From Paenibacillus herberti (lineage in GTDB: Bacteria; Bacillota; Bacilli; Paenibacillales; Paenibacillaceae), in the NCBI RefSeq assembly GCF_002233675.1, contig NZ_NMUQ01000001.1, positions 3,021-67,020 on the forward strand: a stretch of DNA of 64,000 bases, in the 5' to 3' direction. Of this stretch, positions 48,063 through 56,552 are shown one piece after another (within the stretch, counting starts at the first letter, position 1; every line of letters begins with the position of its first letter). Under the pieces are notes generated by a model. It was not told where the DNA came from, made no database searches, and was given only the letters and a program-made list of their open reading frames with translations. The translations under genes were made by a program, and so were the position numbers.

Positions 48063-49037
48063 ATGAAAAATGAAAATAGCATCACAAATATACTTGGAAT
48101 TGAATTTCCAATAATTCAAGCGGCAATGTCGTGGGTCACGGACGCAAAAATGGTTGCAGCAGTATCAAACGCTGGTGGCATGGGTGTGTTAGGTCCGAAT
48201 GCTGGTCAAAATTCATTCGCTTCAGGGCCAGATGAAGTAGGAAAAAGACTTCGTGAAGAAATCCGTAAAGTGAAAAAATTGACAGATAAACCTTTCGCTT
48301 TGAATCTCATTATGCCTGAACAAGGCCATACTGACCAATATACAACTGCCACCTTTGAAACGGCAGTTGAGGAAGGCGTAAAAATATTTGTATGTGTGGA
48401 TGGCGGAGTAAACAAGGAGGTAATGGGAGAAATAAAGAAACTTAATTTGACATTAATACATCGTACACTAACAATATCTCCTGAAGCAGCAAAAATGGCT
48501 GAGGCTCATGGAGCTGATATTATTATTGCGACTGGTTATGACGAAGGAGGAACGCTTCCACAGAACCATATTGGTACGTTTTCTATTGTACCTACGATCG
48601 TAGATTCAGTAAATGTGCCGGTATTAGCTGCAGGTGGAATTAATGATGTTCGTGGAGTTAGGGCAGCTTTTGCCCTTGGAGCAGCAGGCGTTTATGTAGG
48701 AACTCGATTTATTGCATCAGAAGAGTGCCCTGCTGTTGAGGAAGCTAAGCAAGATATTATAAATTCCAAGGCATCAGATCTCTTGATGGTATCATCATTT
48801 CAACGTTCCACACCAAATAAATTTGCATGTGAAATCGGTGCTATGTATAGGGATGGGGAATCATCTGAAAATACAGAACAGAGAATTAGGCAGATTGGAG
48901 GAATCTTCCCAAGGATGATCTTAGGAAGACGTGATGAAGGTATCAATTCGGTTAATACGGCCATTGATCTTATCAGTCAAGTGAAAAGCTGCAAAGATAT
49001 TATTCACGAATTAATGGCTGACTTCATTAAACACTAA
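48063..49037 (+). CDS. nitronate monooxygenase (2-nitropropane dioxygenase family)
   Basis: A 324-residue FMN-dependent TIM-barrel enzyme. The N-terminal IEFPIIQAAMSWVTD and the flavin-phosphate motif AAGGINDVRGVRAAFALGAA followed by VYVGTRF are typical. The family oxidises nitronates, which are respiratory toxins; FabK-type enoyl reductase is related but less likely here. The ATG 11 bases after AAGGAG is preferred to an upstream GTG that overlaps it. Probably controlled by the MarR protein encoded upstream. A+T-rich, likely foreign. Confidence 0.9.
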   Translation: MKNENSITNILGIEFPIIQAAMSWVTDAKMVAAVSNAGGMGVLGPNAGQNSFASGPDEVGKRLREEIRKVKKLTDKPFALNLIMPEQGHTDQYTTATFETAVEEGVKIFVCVDGGVNKEVMGEIKKLNLTLIHRTLTISPEAAKMAEAHGADIIIATGYDEGGTLPQNHIGTFSIVPTIVDSVNVPVLAAGGINDVRGVRAAFALGAAGVYVGTRFIASEECPAVEEAKQDIINSKASDLLMVSSFQRSTPNKFACEIGAMYRDGESSENTEQRIRQIGGIFPRMILGRRDEGINSVNTAIDLISQVKSCKDIIHELMADFIKH

Positions 49038-49094
49038 GTGGAAAATCGCTATTTTATGGAGGAGAGCTCCAATCAAAAAAACCAACCATTCATA

Positions 49095-49466
49095 TTGGGG
49101 ACTGACCCCCGTTTGTGAGAAAACCTTCAGATAGAACGTTTCAGACTTTAGCGTGGAATGAAACGATTCAATGGGGGCATTATCAGCGGGCGTTCCCTTA
49201 CGGGACATGCTCGTGGTAATGTCTTTTCCTTTTATAACCTCTTGATAGGCGAGAGTCGTATACACTTCCTTGATCGCTATGGAGCATCATACCCGGTACA
49301 TATTTTAGTTGATATAGCGTATCTAGCACAAAGGCCGTGTCTTGCTTGTCCGCTATACTGTACGCCACGATCTCCCCGTTAAACAAGTCTAAAATACTCG
49401 ACAAGTACAAGGTTCGTCCACCAAAAGGCAGATAGGTAATGTCAGTCACGAGTTTTTGCATCGGAG
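49095..49466 (-). mobile_element. IS3-family transposase remnant (OrfB 3' part)
   Basis: The minus strand encodes KLVTDITYLPFGGRTLYLSS and DLFNGEIVAYSIADKQDTAF of an IS3/IS150-type integrase core. A frameshift near 49250 follows, then KGTPADNAPIESFHSTLKSE. A TGGGGACTGACCCC end resembling IS3 termini lies near 49097. The 5' part is cut off where the late-regulator copy begins. Inactive. Confidence 0.8.
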
Positions 49467-49637
49467 TTTGCTGGAGGAACAGAAGGACGGTTAAGGCCGC
49501 TTGATCCGGCTCTATTACTTTGAGAGGAGAACGGCAGAGGCGTCCGCAATGTCGCTGTGCATCTCGTGCCCGACCTTTTTTCGCTGGAAGCCGACGGCGA
49601 CAAGAATGTTTTTGAGGATACTGGAGTGGCAAAGAGA
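49464..49637 (+). pseudogene. duplicate of the late-regulator 3' end
   Basis: 174 bases align without gaps to 45907-46080, with 11 differences counted by eye. One difference turns TAT into an in-frame TAA, and no start or N-terminus is present. The duplicate is the right-hand boundary of the 3.4-kb insertion. Confidence 0.85.
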
Positions 49638-49661
49638 GAAGGGTGACGCCTGAGGATGAAT

Positions 49662-49704
49662 CAAGAGAAGTGGTTTGGTCGATGGTGACCAGACCTCTTC
49701 TCTT
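49662..49704. terminator. bidirectional terminator
   Basis: AAGAGAAG...TTTGGTC pairs with GACCAGACC...CTTCTCTT, followed by TTTG. It lies just after the duplicate regulator end and before the convergent membrane-protein gene. Confidence 0.7.
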
Positions 49705-49714
49705 TTGCGTTATG

Positions 49715-50170
49715 CTACAATTTGAGCGGTTGCCGCTTATTGGCGGTTCTTTCTTTTATAAGCTGCAAAAGCCATAACAAATACAGCGTATAAGTGAAAA
49801 ACGATACGATATAGGTCCAGAAAGGATAGCGGGTTTCAAAGCTGACCCACATGAAATAAAGGATAGCGGCGTAGCCAAACAGTCTTATCACATTGGATAG
49901 CAGGCCGTCCTTCTGTAGAAGCAACGTTTGCCAAAACACGCCCTGCTGCGGTTCGTTCATGACGGACACAAAGTAAAGTTGCATGTGAATGAGCGACTGG
50001 ACGATGATCACCAGGATCAAAACGAATGCGGCGACCAGGGCAAGGCCGCTTGCTTGATCTGCACCATCTGGAACGGCAAAAGATTCGGACAACATAACCA
50101 TTTTCAAGGCAGTATAACTATAGGCAGCCGCAATCAGCAACGATAGAGTGAAGAAGCTAGATTTCTTCAA
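49715..50170 (-). CDS. hypothetical four-pass membrane protein
   Basis: A 151-residue integral membrane protein with hydrophobic segments at about residues 5-25, 42-65, 92-112 and 115-138 and a basic C-terminus (KERTANKRQPLKL). Not a recognised holin. It is transcribed away from the tail operon, and its role in the phage-like element, if any, is unclear. A ribosome binding site (AGGAGGAAGG) is visible on the minus strand. Confidence 0.65.
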   Translation of the reverse strand: MKKSSFFTLSLLIAAAYSYTALKMVMLSESFAVPDGADQASGLALVAAFVLILVIIVQSLIHMQLYFVSVMNEPQQGVFWQTLLLQKDGLLSNVIRLFGYAAILYFMWVSFETRYPFWTYIVSFFTYTLYLLWLLQLIKERTANKRQPLKL

Positions 50171-50318
50171 GTCCTTCCTCCTAAATTAATTTCCTCAATA
50201 TGGAATTTATTATAACACGTGAGACGATATCGAGACGGAAATGAGACTTAGTTGAGTCTTTGGAGGCGTTTTGGCCGTGTTAAGATGCTAGTATCAGGAA
50301 CGATGAAAAACAGACATG

Positions 50319-50343
50319 AGCCGCCCGGCGACGGGCGGCTTTT
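50319..50343 (+). terminator. hairpin in the tail-operon leader
   Basis: GCCGCCCG pairs with CGGGCGGC around GCGA, followed by TTTT. It lies 150 bases before the first tail gene, so it either ends upstream transcription or attenuates the late transcript. Nothing else is certain in this 320-base gap. Confidence 0.6.
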
Positions 50344-50493
50344 GCTTTTCCTGATGCGCCGTGGAAGCTTGGCAGCCTATGGTCTGGAAGGAGAGGCTCT
50401 AGACAATGATGACGATCGTGGGCAACGCTCTGGCTGGAATTTCACGGGCGCCGCCTGTTTTTGCCGCATTTTTAAAAGGAAGGGGTAGATACA

Positions 50494-50883
50494 ATGAGTG
50501 GCTATGTGAAGTGGAAGCTGGACGATCCGCAGAAGCTGCAAAAACGGCTGCTGGAGCTGGAGCGGACTTTGCCGGATGAGCTGGAGAGGGCGCTCCGCAG
50601 GGAAGCCGAAACAGTGGTGAAGCTTGCCTCGTCCCGAATTCCGGAAGAGCAGAAGGCGCTTCGGACAGGCTGGGAAATCGGCAGCATCCAGCGGAAGGGT
50701 GAGACGATGTCGATTGAAATCCGGCACTCATCGCCCGAAGCTACCAGATTGGAATACGGTTCCGGTCCTGATGGCTCGCTGCAGCAGGGCCGGTTCATGC
50801 TGGCATTGGCACTCGCTGAGCTGGAACGGGATTGGCCGAACCGTTTGGAGCAGAGCCTGAGTGCGCTGCTTATGGTCAAGTGA
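50494..50883 (+). CDS. xkdI: tail completion protein, HK97 gp10 / XkdI-like
   Basis: A 129-residue protein in the XkdI position of PBSX. The HK97 gp10-like features are an N-terminal helix pair (LELERTLPDELERALRREAE) and a Gly-Pro-rich region. It probably joins tail to head or seals the tail end. It is the first gene of the tail operon: the capsid and terminase genes that precede it in PBSX are absent. AAGGAAGGGG lies 8 bases upstream. Confidence 0.75.
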   Translation: MSGYVKWKLDDPQKLQKRLLELERTLPDELERALRREAETVVKLASSRIPEEQKALRTGWEIGSIQRKGETMSIEIRHSSPEATRLEYGSGPDGSLQQGRFMLALALAELERDWPNRLEQSLSALLMVK

Positions 50884-50906
50884 AGTAAGGAGCAAGGAGG
50901 GATCGT

Positions 50907-51341
50907 ATGGACATGACTGCGGCAGTGGCCGCTTTATTGAGGGAGGAATATCCCGAATGCGTCGTCCTGACCGGTGAACCGGGGGCGGGAGGCAGCACGC
51001 CTAAACCTTTCATCGAGCTGCGGGAACTGTCGGGATCTCGGCAAAGCATGCTCGGGAGGCGTTATCGCCGTCAGGCGTTGCTGGTCTTGCGCTACGTCCC
51101 GGCTGAAGCGCCGTCCCCGACTCCAGAGAATGCAGTATCGGGGATGACAGACAGGCTCTACTCCCTAATGGTTTCGGTTGCGTTGCCGGGAGGCGGCTTG
51201 CTGAAAGGAAGCGGAATGAGCCATGAACGAGTCGACGGGACGCTGCTCTTTAAATGGGGCGCCGCTTATGACGGCATTGAGGTCGGGCAGGAGCCGCCCC
51301 TTATGAGATCGCTGCAGGAGGAGGTCGTAACGAATGGCTAA
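50907..51341 (+). CDS. xkdJ: XkdJ-like tail terminator protein (DUF6838)
   Basis: A 144-residue protein at the XkdJ position, between XkdI and the sheath. The alpha/beta fold with FIELRELSGSR and RRYRRQALLVLRYVP resembles tail terminator or minor tail proteins. It probably caps the tube at the end that would attach to a head. Ribosome binding site AGGAGG. It overlaps the next gene by 8 bases. Confidence 0.7.
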   Translation: MDMTAAVAALLREEYPECVVLTGEPGAGGSTPKPFIELRELSGSRQSMLGRRYRRQALLVLRYVPAEAPSPTPENAVSGMTDRLYSLMVSVALPGGGLLKGSGMSHERVDGTLLFKWGAAYDGIEVGQEPPLMRSLQEEVVTNG

Positions 51342-51537
51342 TAATGCTGAGATGATGGACGGAAATTCGGAGAAACCGGCAAGCAAACCGGCTTTTTCGA
51401 AAAGCCAGCTGTTGGTAAGCGGATTGTATCAGCAACGCCGGGATTTGCTCAGCGCGCTGCTGGACGGTAATCGGATTTATACGAAATCGGAAGTAGATTC
51501 GCTCATTCAGACTTATCTAAATAAGGAGGCTGTTTAA
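51334..51537 (+). CDS. YqzN/YkzM-like small phage protein
   Basis: A 67-residue protein. It is disordered at the N-terminus and then contains KSQLLVSGLYQQRRDLLSAL and YTKSEVDSLIQTYLNKE. It fits the YqzN/YkzM family that lies just upstream of xkdK in PBSX and the skin element. Function unknown. It overlaps xkdJ and is one base from the sheath gene. Confidence 0.75.
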   Translation: MANNAEMMDGNSEKPASKPAFSKSQLLVSGLYQQRRDLLSALLDGNRIYTKSEVDSLIQTYLNKEAV

Positions 51538-51538
51538 T

Positions 51539-52852
51539 ATGGCAGGAGGCAATTTTACTGCAATGAACAAAGTTAGGCCGGGGGTGTACATCAATTTCGC
51601 TACAGAGGGAACGGCGATTGCGCCGGGCGGACGGGGCACGGTTGCTCTGGCGCTTCCGCTATCCTGGGGAGAGTCGCAGATGCTGCAAGCAGTTGAAGCG
51701 GGCGAGGATGTGCTGCCAAAGCTCGGCTATTCGCTGGGGGATTCCGAGCTGCTGCTCGTTCGCGAGGCACTTAAGCGGGCAAGCCGTCTGCTGCTGTACC
51801 GTCTCAACAGCGGCGTACAGGCTTCCGCAACTATCGGCGCGCTGACGGCTAAAGCCAAATATTCCGGCTTGCGCGGCAACGCGCTCAGCGTAGCGGTTGT
51901 AGCCAGTGTTGACGTGCCGAGTGAGTTCGAAGTTGTAACCTATTTGGCGGGAGTGGAACGAGACAAGCAGGTTGTCGAGACGGTTGACGAGCTTGTAGAC
52001 AACGATTGGATCGTCTGGAACGCAACCGGCGCGCTGACCGCATCCGCAGGCGCCCCGCTAACTGGCGGCACGGACGGCGCGGTGACGAACCAGAACTATT
52101 CTGATTTTCTGCAGGCTACCGAGCTACAGGAGTTCCATACGATGGCGTATATCGGCACCGATCCGGTCATGAAGGGGCTGTTCGCCGCTTTTGCCCGCCG
52201 TTTGCGCACTGAGGAAGGCCGCAAAATCCAGGTGGTCATGGAAAACTACGCCTCCGCCAACGATGAAGGGGTCATCAGTGTCAAAAACGGCGTTCGGCTA
52301 GAGAATGGAGTCGTCCTGACCGCTGCTCAAGCTTCCGTATGGGCAGCTGCTGCGACTGCGGCAGCCGGTCCAGGCCAGTCGTTGACCTTTTCGGCCTACG
52401 ATGGCGCAGCGGATGCGGCTCCTCGGCTGACTCATTCCGCTACCGTTGCTGCGTTGCAAGGCGGAGAGTTTCTGTTCACGGCCCGCGCCGGTTCGGTTGT
52501 CGTGGAGCAGGATGTGAACTCGTATCATCAGCCGACTCCGGCAAAGGGCAAGCTTTTTGGCAAAAATCCGGTTGTCCGTGTGCTGGACGGGCTTGCGAAC
52601 GACTTCAAAAGCACGTTCGAAGCGCTCTACGTCGGCAAAATCGGCAATAACGAGAATGGCCGCGCTTTGTTCCGCAAGGACTGCGTCAAGCTGATGGAGC
52701 AGTATGGGGCAATAGGAGCGATTCAGGGTTTTGACGCCTCGAAGGATATCGAGGTTTCTCAAGGCGGTGAGCCGGATACGGTCGTTGTAGCCGCCTCAGT
52801 ACAGCCGGTGGATGCAATTGAAAAAATCTATATGAAAGTACAGGTGAAGTAA
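51539..52852 (+). CDS. xkdK: contractile tail sheath protein XkdK
   Basis: A 437-residue tail sheath protein. The N-terminal NKVRPGVYINF and the central domain are typical. The C-terminus contains FRKDCVKLMEQYGAIGAIQG and ends DAIEKIYMKVQV. The sheath surrounds the tube and contracts to drive it into the target cell, marking a myovirus-type particle. AAGGAGG precedes the ATG. Confidence 0.93.
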   Translation: MAGGNFTAMNKVRPGVYINFATEGTAIAPGGRGTVALALPLSWGESQMLQAVEAGEDVLPKLGYSLGDSELLLVREALKRASRLLLYRLNSGVQASATIGALTAKAKYSGLRGNALSVAVVASVDVPSEFEVVTYLAGVERDKQVVETVDELVDNDWIVWNATGALTASAGAPLTGGTDGAVTNQNYSDFLQATELQEFHTMAYIGTDPVMKGLFAAFARRLRTEEGRKIQVVMENYASANDEGVISVKNGVRLENGVVLTAAQASVWAAAATAAAGPGQSLTFSAYDGAADAAPRLTHSATVAALQGGEFLFTARAGSVVVEQDVNSYHQPTPAKGKLFGKNPVVRVLDGLANDFKSTFEALYVGKIGNNENGRALFRKDCVKLMEQYGAIGAIQGFDASKDIEVSQGGEPDTVVVAASVQPVDAIEKIYMKVQVK

Positions 52853-52853
52853 A

Positions 52854-53318
52854 ATGAGCATTTTGAACGCAGGAGATACTCTTTCCGGACATTCCGGCAC
52901 GGCATTTGCGACGATTGGCCAACAGAGCATTGAGATGTTTTATGTGAAAAATCTGAAGGCGACGGCCAAAAAGAATAAAGCGGACATCAAAACGCTCGGC
53001 AGCCGTATCACTCAGAAAAAAGCGACGGGCTGGGAAGGCACTGGAACAATGACGATTTATTACGTCACGACAAAGTTTCGTGAAATGATGAAACAATATA
53101 TCGATAACGGTATCGACACTTATTTTGATATTCAGGTGACGAACGACGATCCTGCTTCCACCATCGGCAAGCAGATTGTAACGCTGATCGGCGTCAATTT
53201 GGATGAGGTAGTTATGGCTTCGCTGGATGTAGAGTCCGATGCGCTGGAAGAAGAAATTCCATTCACTTTCCACAATGTCGATATTGGTAAGTCGTTTAAC
53301 GAGCCGACTTCTCGTTAA
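52854..53318 (+). CDS. xkdM: tail tube protein XkdM
   Basis: A 154-residue protein of the XkdM family, which builds the inner tube inside the sheath. MSILNAGDTLSGHSGTAFAT at the start and GWEGTGTMTIYYVTTKFREM are characteristic. Sheath and tube are adjacent, as in PBSX. A hairpin with a short T tract follows before the chaperone gene. Confidence 0.92.
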   Translation: MSILNAGDTLSGHSGTAFATIGQQSIEMFYVKNLKATAKKNKADIKTLGSRITQKKATGWEGTGTMTIYYVTTKFREMMKQYIDNGIDTYFDIQVTNDDPASTIGKQIVTLIGVNLDEVVMASLDVESDALEEEIPFTFHNVDIGKSFNEPTSR

Positions 53319-53393
53319 ATTGCAAGAGCAGCTTGAATGTTATGCAAGAAAAATTAGGTTAGGCATGCGGCTCCCAGGCTGCATGATTTTATG

Positions 53394-53427
53394 GGCGGAG
53401 GGAGCGTAATACTCCGATCCGCCTTTT
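53394..53427 (+). terminator. attenuating hairpin between tube and chaperone genes
   Basis: GGCGGA and TCCGCC form an outer stem with an inner GGAG/CTCC stem, followed by TTTT. It would lower expression downstream of the abundant sheath and tube proteins. Confidence 0.65.
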
Positions 53428-53448
53428 CAATTACAAGGAGGAATTAAG

Positions 53449-53871
53449 ATGACTATGAAACTGTTTTTTGCCCAAAACGCCCTGCAATCGGAACCTCAGG
53501 AGGTTATCATATCGGAGCGCTTCGTTGATGAAACAGGCCGTCCCTCTGCCTGGAAGCTGCGCGCCATTTCGGAGGAGCTGAACGAGGAGCTGCGCTCCCA
53601 GTCGATGAAACGGACAAAGGGCAAAAACGGCCAAGGCATGCCGGAGCTGGACTACAACGCCTATCTTGGCCGCATGGTAGCCGCCTGCGTTGTGTTTCCA
53701 GACCTGAATGATACTGAGCTCCAGCAGTCTTACGGTGTTCGGGGTGCAGCTGCGGTCGTGCGTAAAATGTTACTTGCAGGTGAGTTCGCCAACCTTGCTG
53801 CCAAGGTGCAGGAAATCAACGGTTTTGACAACGATATGAGCGAACTGTCCGATGAAGTAAAAAACGACTAG
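53449..53871 (+). CDS. xkdN: tail assembly chaperone XkdN (short product)
   Basis: A 140-residue chaperone with the XkdN-type core (MTMKLFFAQNALQSEPQEVI, WKLRAISEELNEEL). It coats the tape measure protein during tail assembly. At the 3' end the reading is GTA AAA AAC GAC TAG: the heptamer AAAAAAC is a canonical -1 slippery site, four bases before the stop codon's first base. A second frame continues for 63 codons (next entry). Strong ribosome binding site AAGGAGG. Confidence 0.85.
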   Translation: MTMKLFFAQNALQSEPQEVIISERFVDETGRPSAWKLRAISEELNEELRSQSMKRTKGKNGQGMPELDYNAYLGRMVAACVVFPDLNDTELQQSYGVRGAAAVVRKMLLAGEFANLAAKVQEINGFDNDMSELSDEVKND

Positions 53872-54056
53872 AAGAGGGCGACGGAGAGTGGAACTACGCT
53901 TACTACGCCCTCAACGAATATGGGATTATGCCATGGGACTTCGCCGGACTGAGCGTCCGTCGCAAAGCGGCGCTGATCGGCATGATCCGAGTCCGCCTCG
54001 ATGCGGAGAAGCGCGCCAGGCTGCAAAGCTCGCCCCGCTCCGGGCGGGGTCGTTAA
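53865..54056 (+). CDS. -1 frameshift extension of the tail assembly chaperone
   Basis: After slipping on AAAAAAC (53859-53865) the ribosome would read RLEEGDGEWNYAYYALNEYG and on through VRRKAALIGMIRVRLDAEKR to a TAA. That is 63 extra residues with no start codon or ribosome binding site of its own. The extension has clear protein character and fits the long form of chaperone made by frameshifting in many tailed phages (lambda gpG/gpGT is the model). The long product would be about 202 residues. Confidence 0.75.
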   Translation, partial: RLEEGDGEWNYAYYALNEYGIMPWDFAGLSVRRKAALIGMIRVRLDAEKRARLQSSPRSGRGR

Positions 54057-54089
54057 CGCTTTTTCGGGCATGGTCTGAGGCGAGATATT

Positions 54090-56471
54090 TTGATAGGAAA
54101 GGAGGTTTTAGCTATCGCGACTTTACAAGCGACGATTACGCTTTACGACCGATTCACATCTGGACTTGGAAAAGCGAACAAAACGTTAGAACGAACCATA
54201 CAGCTTAGCGAAAAGCTTCGCTCAAAGCTGTCTATCCCGCTTAAAACGACGGTTGAAGCGGATAAAGCGAAGAAAGCGCTGGACGGTCTGAAAAAACAAG
54301 TGGATTCCCTTCGCAAGCAGCCCATTCAAATTAAGTTGGATGAATCTGATTTTTCGCAGCAGGTATCTCGGTTGAGAAGTGAATTGGAAAAGAAATTAAC
54401 GGCTCAACCCTTTCTTTATAAGCTGCAAGGGCAGAGCTCAGCGGCAGCTCCTGCCGCATCGCCGACGCCTGCAGCGGCGACTGCATCCCCTAGTCAGGCA
54501 GCGGCCAGCACAGCAGCTGTAACAGCTTTTCCATGGGACTCCATGTCACAGGGCGCAGTCGCCGGGATTCAAGCCGTCGGAAAAGCGATGCAGACGGCAG
54601 ACAAAATTTCGAAAAATGGAATGCCCGAATTTATGAACCTGCTAGCGGGACGAAGCGTAACTGCTGCGGACGGGATTGCAGGGTTATCGGCTATGTTGCA
54701 GCAGCTTATTCAAGTTTTCCCCCTATTTCCAGCAGTGGTCAAAAGTGCGATGGAGCAGCAGTCCATTAAGGATCAATATAAGGTTAAAACAGGCAGCGAT
54801 GCTGGAGGCGAAGTGCTTTACAATGCCGTTGGGAGACAAGCGTTAAAGGCCAACGTTGATCAATTGGAGGCCCAAAAATCAGGAATTGCCTTGACTAGCG
54901 TGACAACTGACCCGGCCATGCTTACCGCTCTAAACGGATTCACAATGAGGATGCAGAAGCTTAATCCATCCAATAAACAAGGTGCAGTAGGAATCGATTT
55001 AAGGAAGTTGTTAAGTGGAGATACTTCTGTTCTGAAAGGCTATGAAATAAGCGACAAGGATTTCAATGCAAGCGGCGCGCAAAAAGCGATAAGAGCCGGT
55101 GATGGCGCCGGTTTTGTTAAAGCTTTTGACCGTTTGCTGAGTGCAAAAGGAATGAGCCAGTCGCAGTTCAATCAGCTGCAGCAGACACCAGGAGCGAAGA
55201 TGCAGGGCTTGCAGCAGCATTTGAACGTTCAGCTCGGTTTGACCGGAGTGCCGGCCATGGAGGCGCTAATACCGATGGTCGACCAATTAACGGCTGCTTT
55301 TGAGGCTGGAAAATTTGATTCGTTTTTTGGCGCGTTATCAGCGGGTTTGTGGGTTGTAGGTGAATTACTGGCAAAGGCAGGCGAAGCTGTAGTTGCGTTC
55401 GGGGATTTCTTCTCCATGTATGGGGATCAAATCGTGGCAATGTTAATTGCAGTAGGGCTTGTTTTACTGCCTCTGTTGGTCATCCAGATCTGGTCTATGG
55501 TCGCTCCGCTGGCTGCGGTGGCTTTTCAGTGGATGATCATAAATGCTCCTATTCTGATTATCATGGTCGCAGTCATGGCGCTTGTTGGTATTCTGTTACA
55601 TTTCGGCGTCACATCGGAGCAAATTGTCGGCACAATCGTGGGCTCTTTCTTCTTTTTAGGTTCAGCCATTTACAACATAGTTGCATTTGTATGGAATTTA
55701 TTCGCAAGCTTGTCCAACTTTCTATTTAATCTATTTGTCGATCCGATTTATGCCATTAAAATGCTGTTCTACGAATTGGCTAAAAACTTCTTGGATCTGA
55801 TGTATAACATGATTCTCGGAGCGGAGACTTTTGCCGGAGGGTTCATGAAGACGATTCTTAAAGGAATCAATGGCGTAATTTCGGGCGTAAATTGGTTGAT
55901 TAAGGCCTTGAATAAAATACCGGACGTCGATATTAAACAGGCCAAGCTGCTTGATGAGAACAATCAAAACGCAATTAGTAGCGGCATCAAAAACATGGCG
56001 GATTCACTCGTCAAACCGACGAGCGATAAAAATGTCGTGGTATCGCCGCAGATGAAATATAAGGATTCAGCCGCTGCCTACAACAATGGATATGACAAGG
56101 GCGCCCAGTTCATCGACAAAATGAAAAATCATGAGGGGTTATTTGGAAAGGATAAGGAAGAGGAGTTTAAAGGAAAGACCAAAATCACCGCCGGCCCGCC
56201 GCCAACGACCCCCGGAACGAACGATATTGGACGGGTAGGCGAAGTTGGTAGCATCAAAGATGAGGTCGATATCGGCAGCGAGGATTTAAAGGTGATGCGT
56301 GATCTGGCGGAGATGAAGGCGATCCAGAATTTTGTCACGCTGACGCCGACGGTACAGGTGACGACCGGACCTGTGAACAGTAAGGTGGACGTGAACGATG
56401 TTGTCCGCGAGATTACGACGAGCATGGAAAGGGAGATTCAATGGTCCGCTCAGGGCGTATTCGGCTTTTAG
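54090..56471 (+). CDS. xkdO: tail tape measure protein XkdO
   Basis: A tape measure protein of about 785-793 residues. The N-terminal third is helical and the Ala/Pro-rich part lies near residues 130-155. Three hydrophobic segments lie at about residues 450-560 (for example LLPLLVIQIWSMVAPLAAVA), and the C-terminal tail is basic and Pro-rich. It sets tail length. The start is odd: the listed TTG lies before a perfect AAAGGAGG, while the codon placed 8 bases after that site is ATC, which would give the natural beginning ATLQATITLYDRF. Confidence 0.87.
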   Translation: MIGKEVLAIATLQATITLYDRFTSGLGKANKTLERTIQLSEKLRSKLSIPLKTTVEADKAKKALDGLKKQVDSLRKQPIQIKLDESDFSQQVSRLRSELEKKLTAQPFLYKLQGQSSAAAPAASPTPAAATASPSQAAASTAAVTAFPWDSMSQGAVAGIQAVGKAMQTADKISKNGMPEFMNLLAGRSVTAADGIAGLSAMLQQLIQVFPLFPAVVKSAMEQQSIKDQYKVKTGSDAGGEVLYNAVGRQALKANVDQLEAQKSGIALTSVTTDPAMLTALNGFTMRMQKLNPSNKQGAVGIDLRKLLSGDTSVLKGYEISDKDFNASGAQKAIRAGDGAGFVKAFDRLLSAKGMSQSQFNQLQQTPGAKMQGLQQHLNVQLGLTGVPAMEALIPMVDQLTAAFEAGKFDSFFGALSAGLWVVGELLAKAGEAVVAFGDFFSMYGDQIVAMLIAVGLVLLPLLVIQIWSMVAPLAAVAFQWMIINAPILIIMVAVMALVGILLHFGVTSEQIVGTIVGSFFFLGSAIYNIVAFVWNLFASLSNFLFNLFVDPIYAIKMLFYELAKNFLDLMYNMILGAETFAGGFMKTILKGINGVISGVNWLIKALNKIPDVDIKQAKLLDENNQNAISSGIKNMADSLVKPTSDKNVVVSPQMKYKDSAAAYNNGYDKGAQFIDKMKNHEGLFGKDKEEEFKGKTKITAGPPPTTPGTNDIGRVGEVGSIKDEVDIGSEDLKVMRDLAEMKAIQNFVTLTPTVQVTTGPVNSKVDVNDVVREITTSMEREIQWSAQGVFGF

Positions 56472-56552
56472 ATCGGACTGAGCTTGAGCGAGGAGCGGCT
56501 AGTACGAGAATGAGATCCGTCCCTGGAGTCATGACGGAAAGGAGGTGGCCGC

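Noticed and set aside
50406-50582. A 57-codon frame with a good ribosome binding site (GGAAGGAGAGG) starting MMTIVGNALAGISRAP, before xkdI
   Set aside because: It overlaps the xkdI start by almost 90 bases and the second half looks like an out-of-frame reading of xkdI. The first 28 codons could be a relic but cannot be placed in a family.
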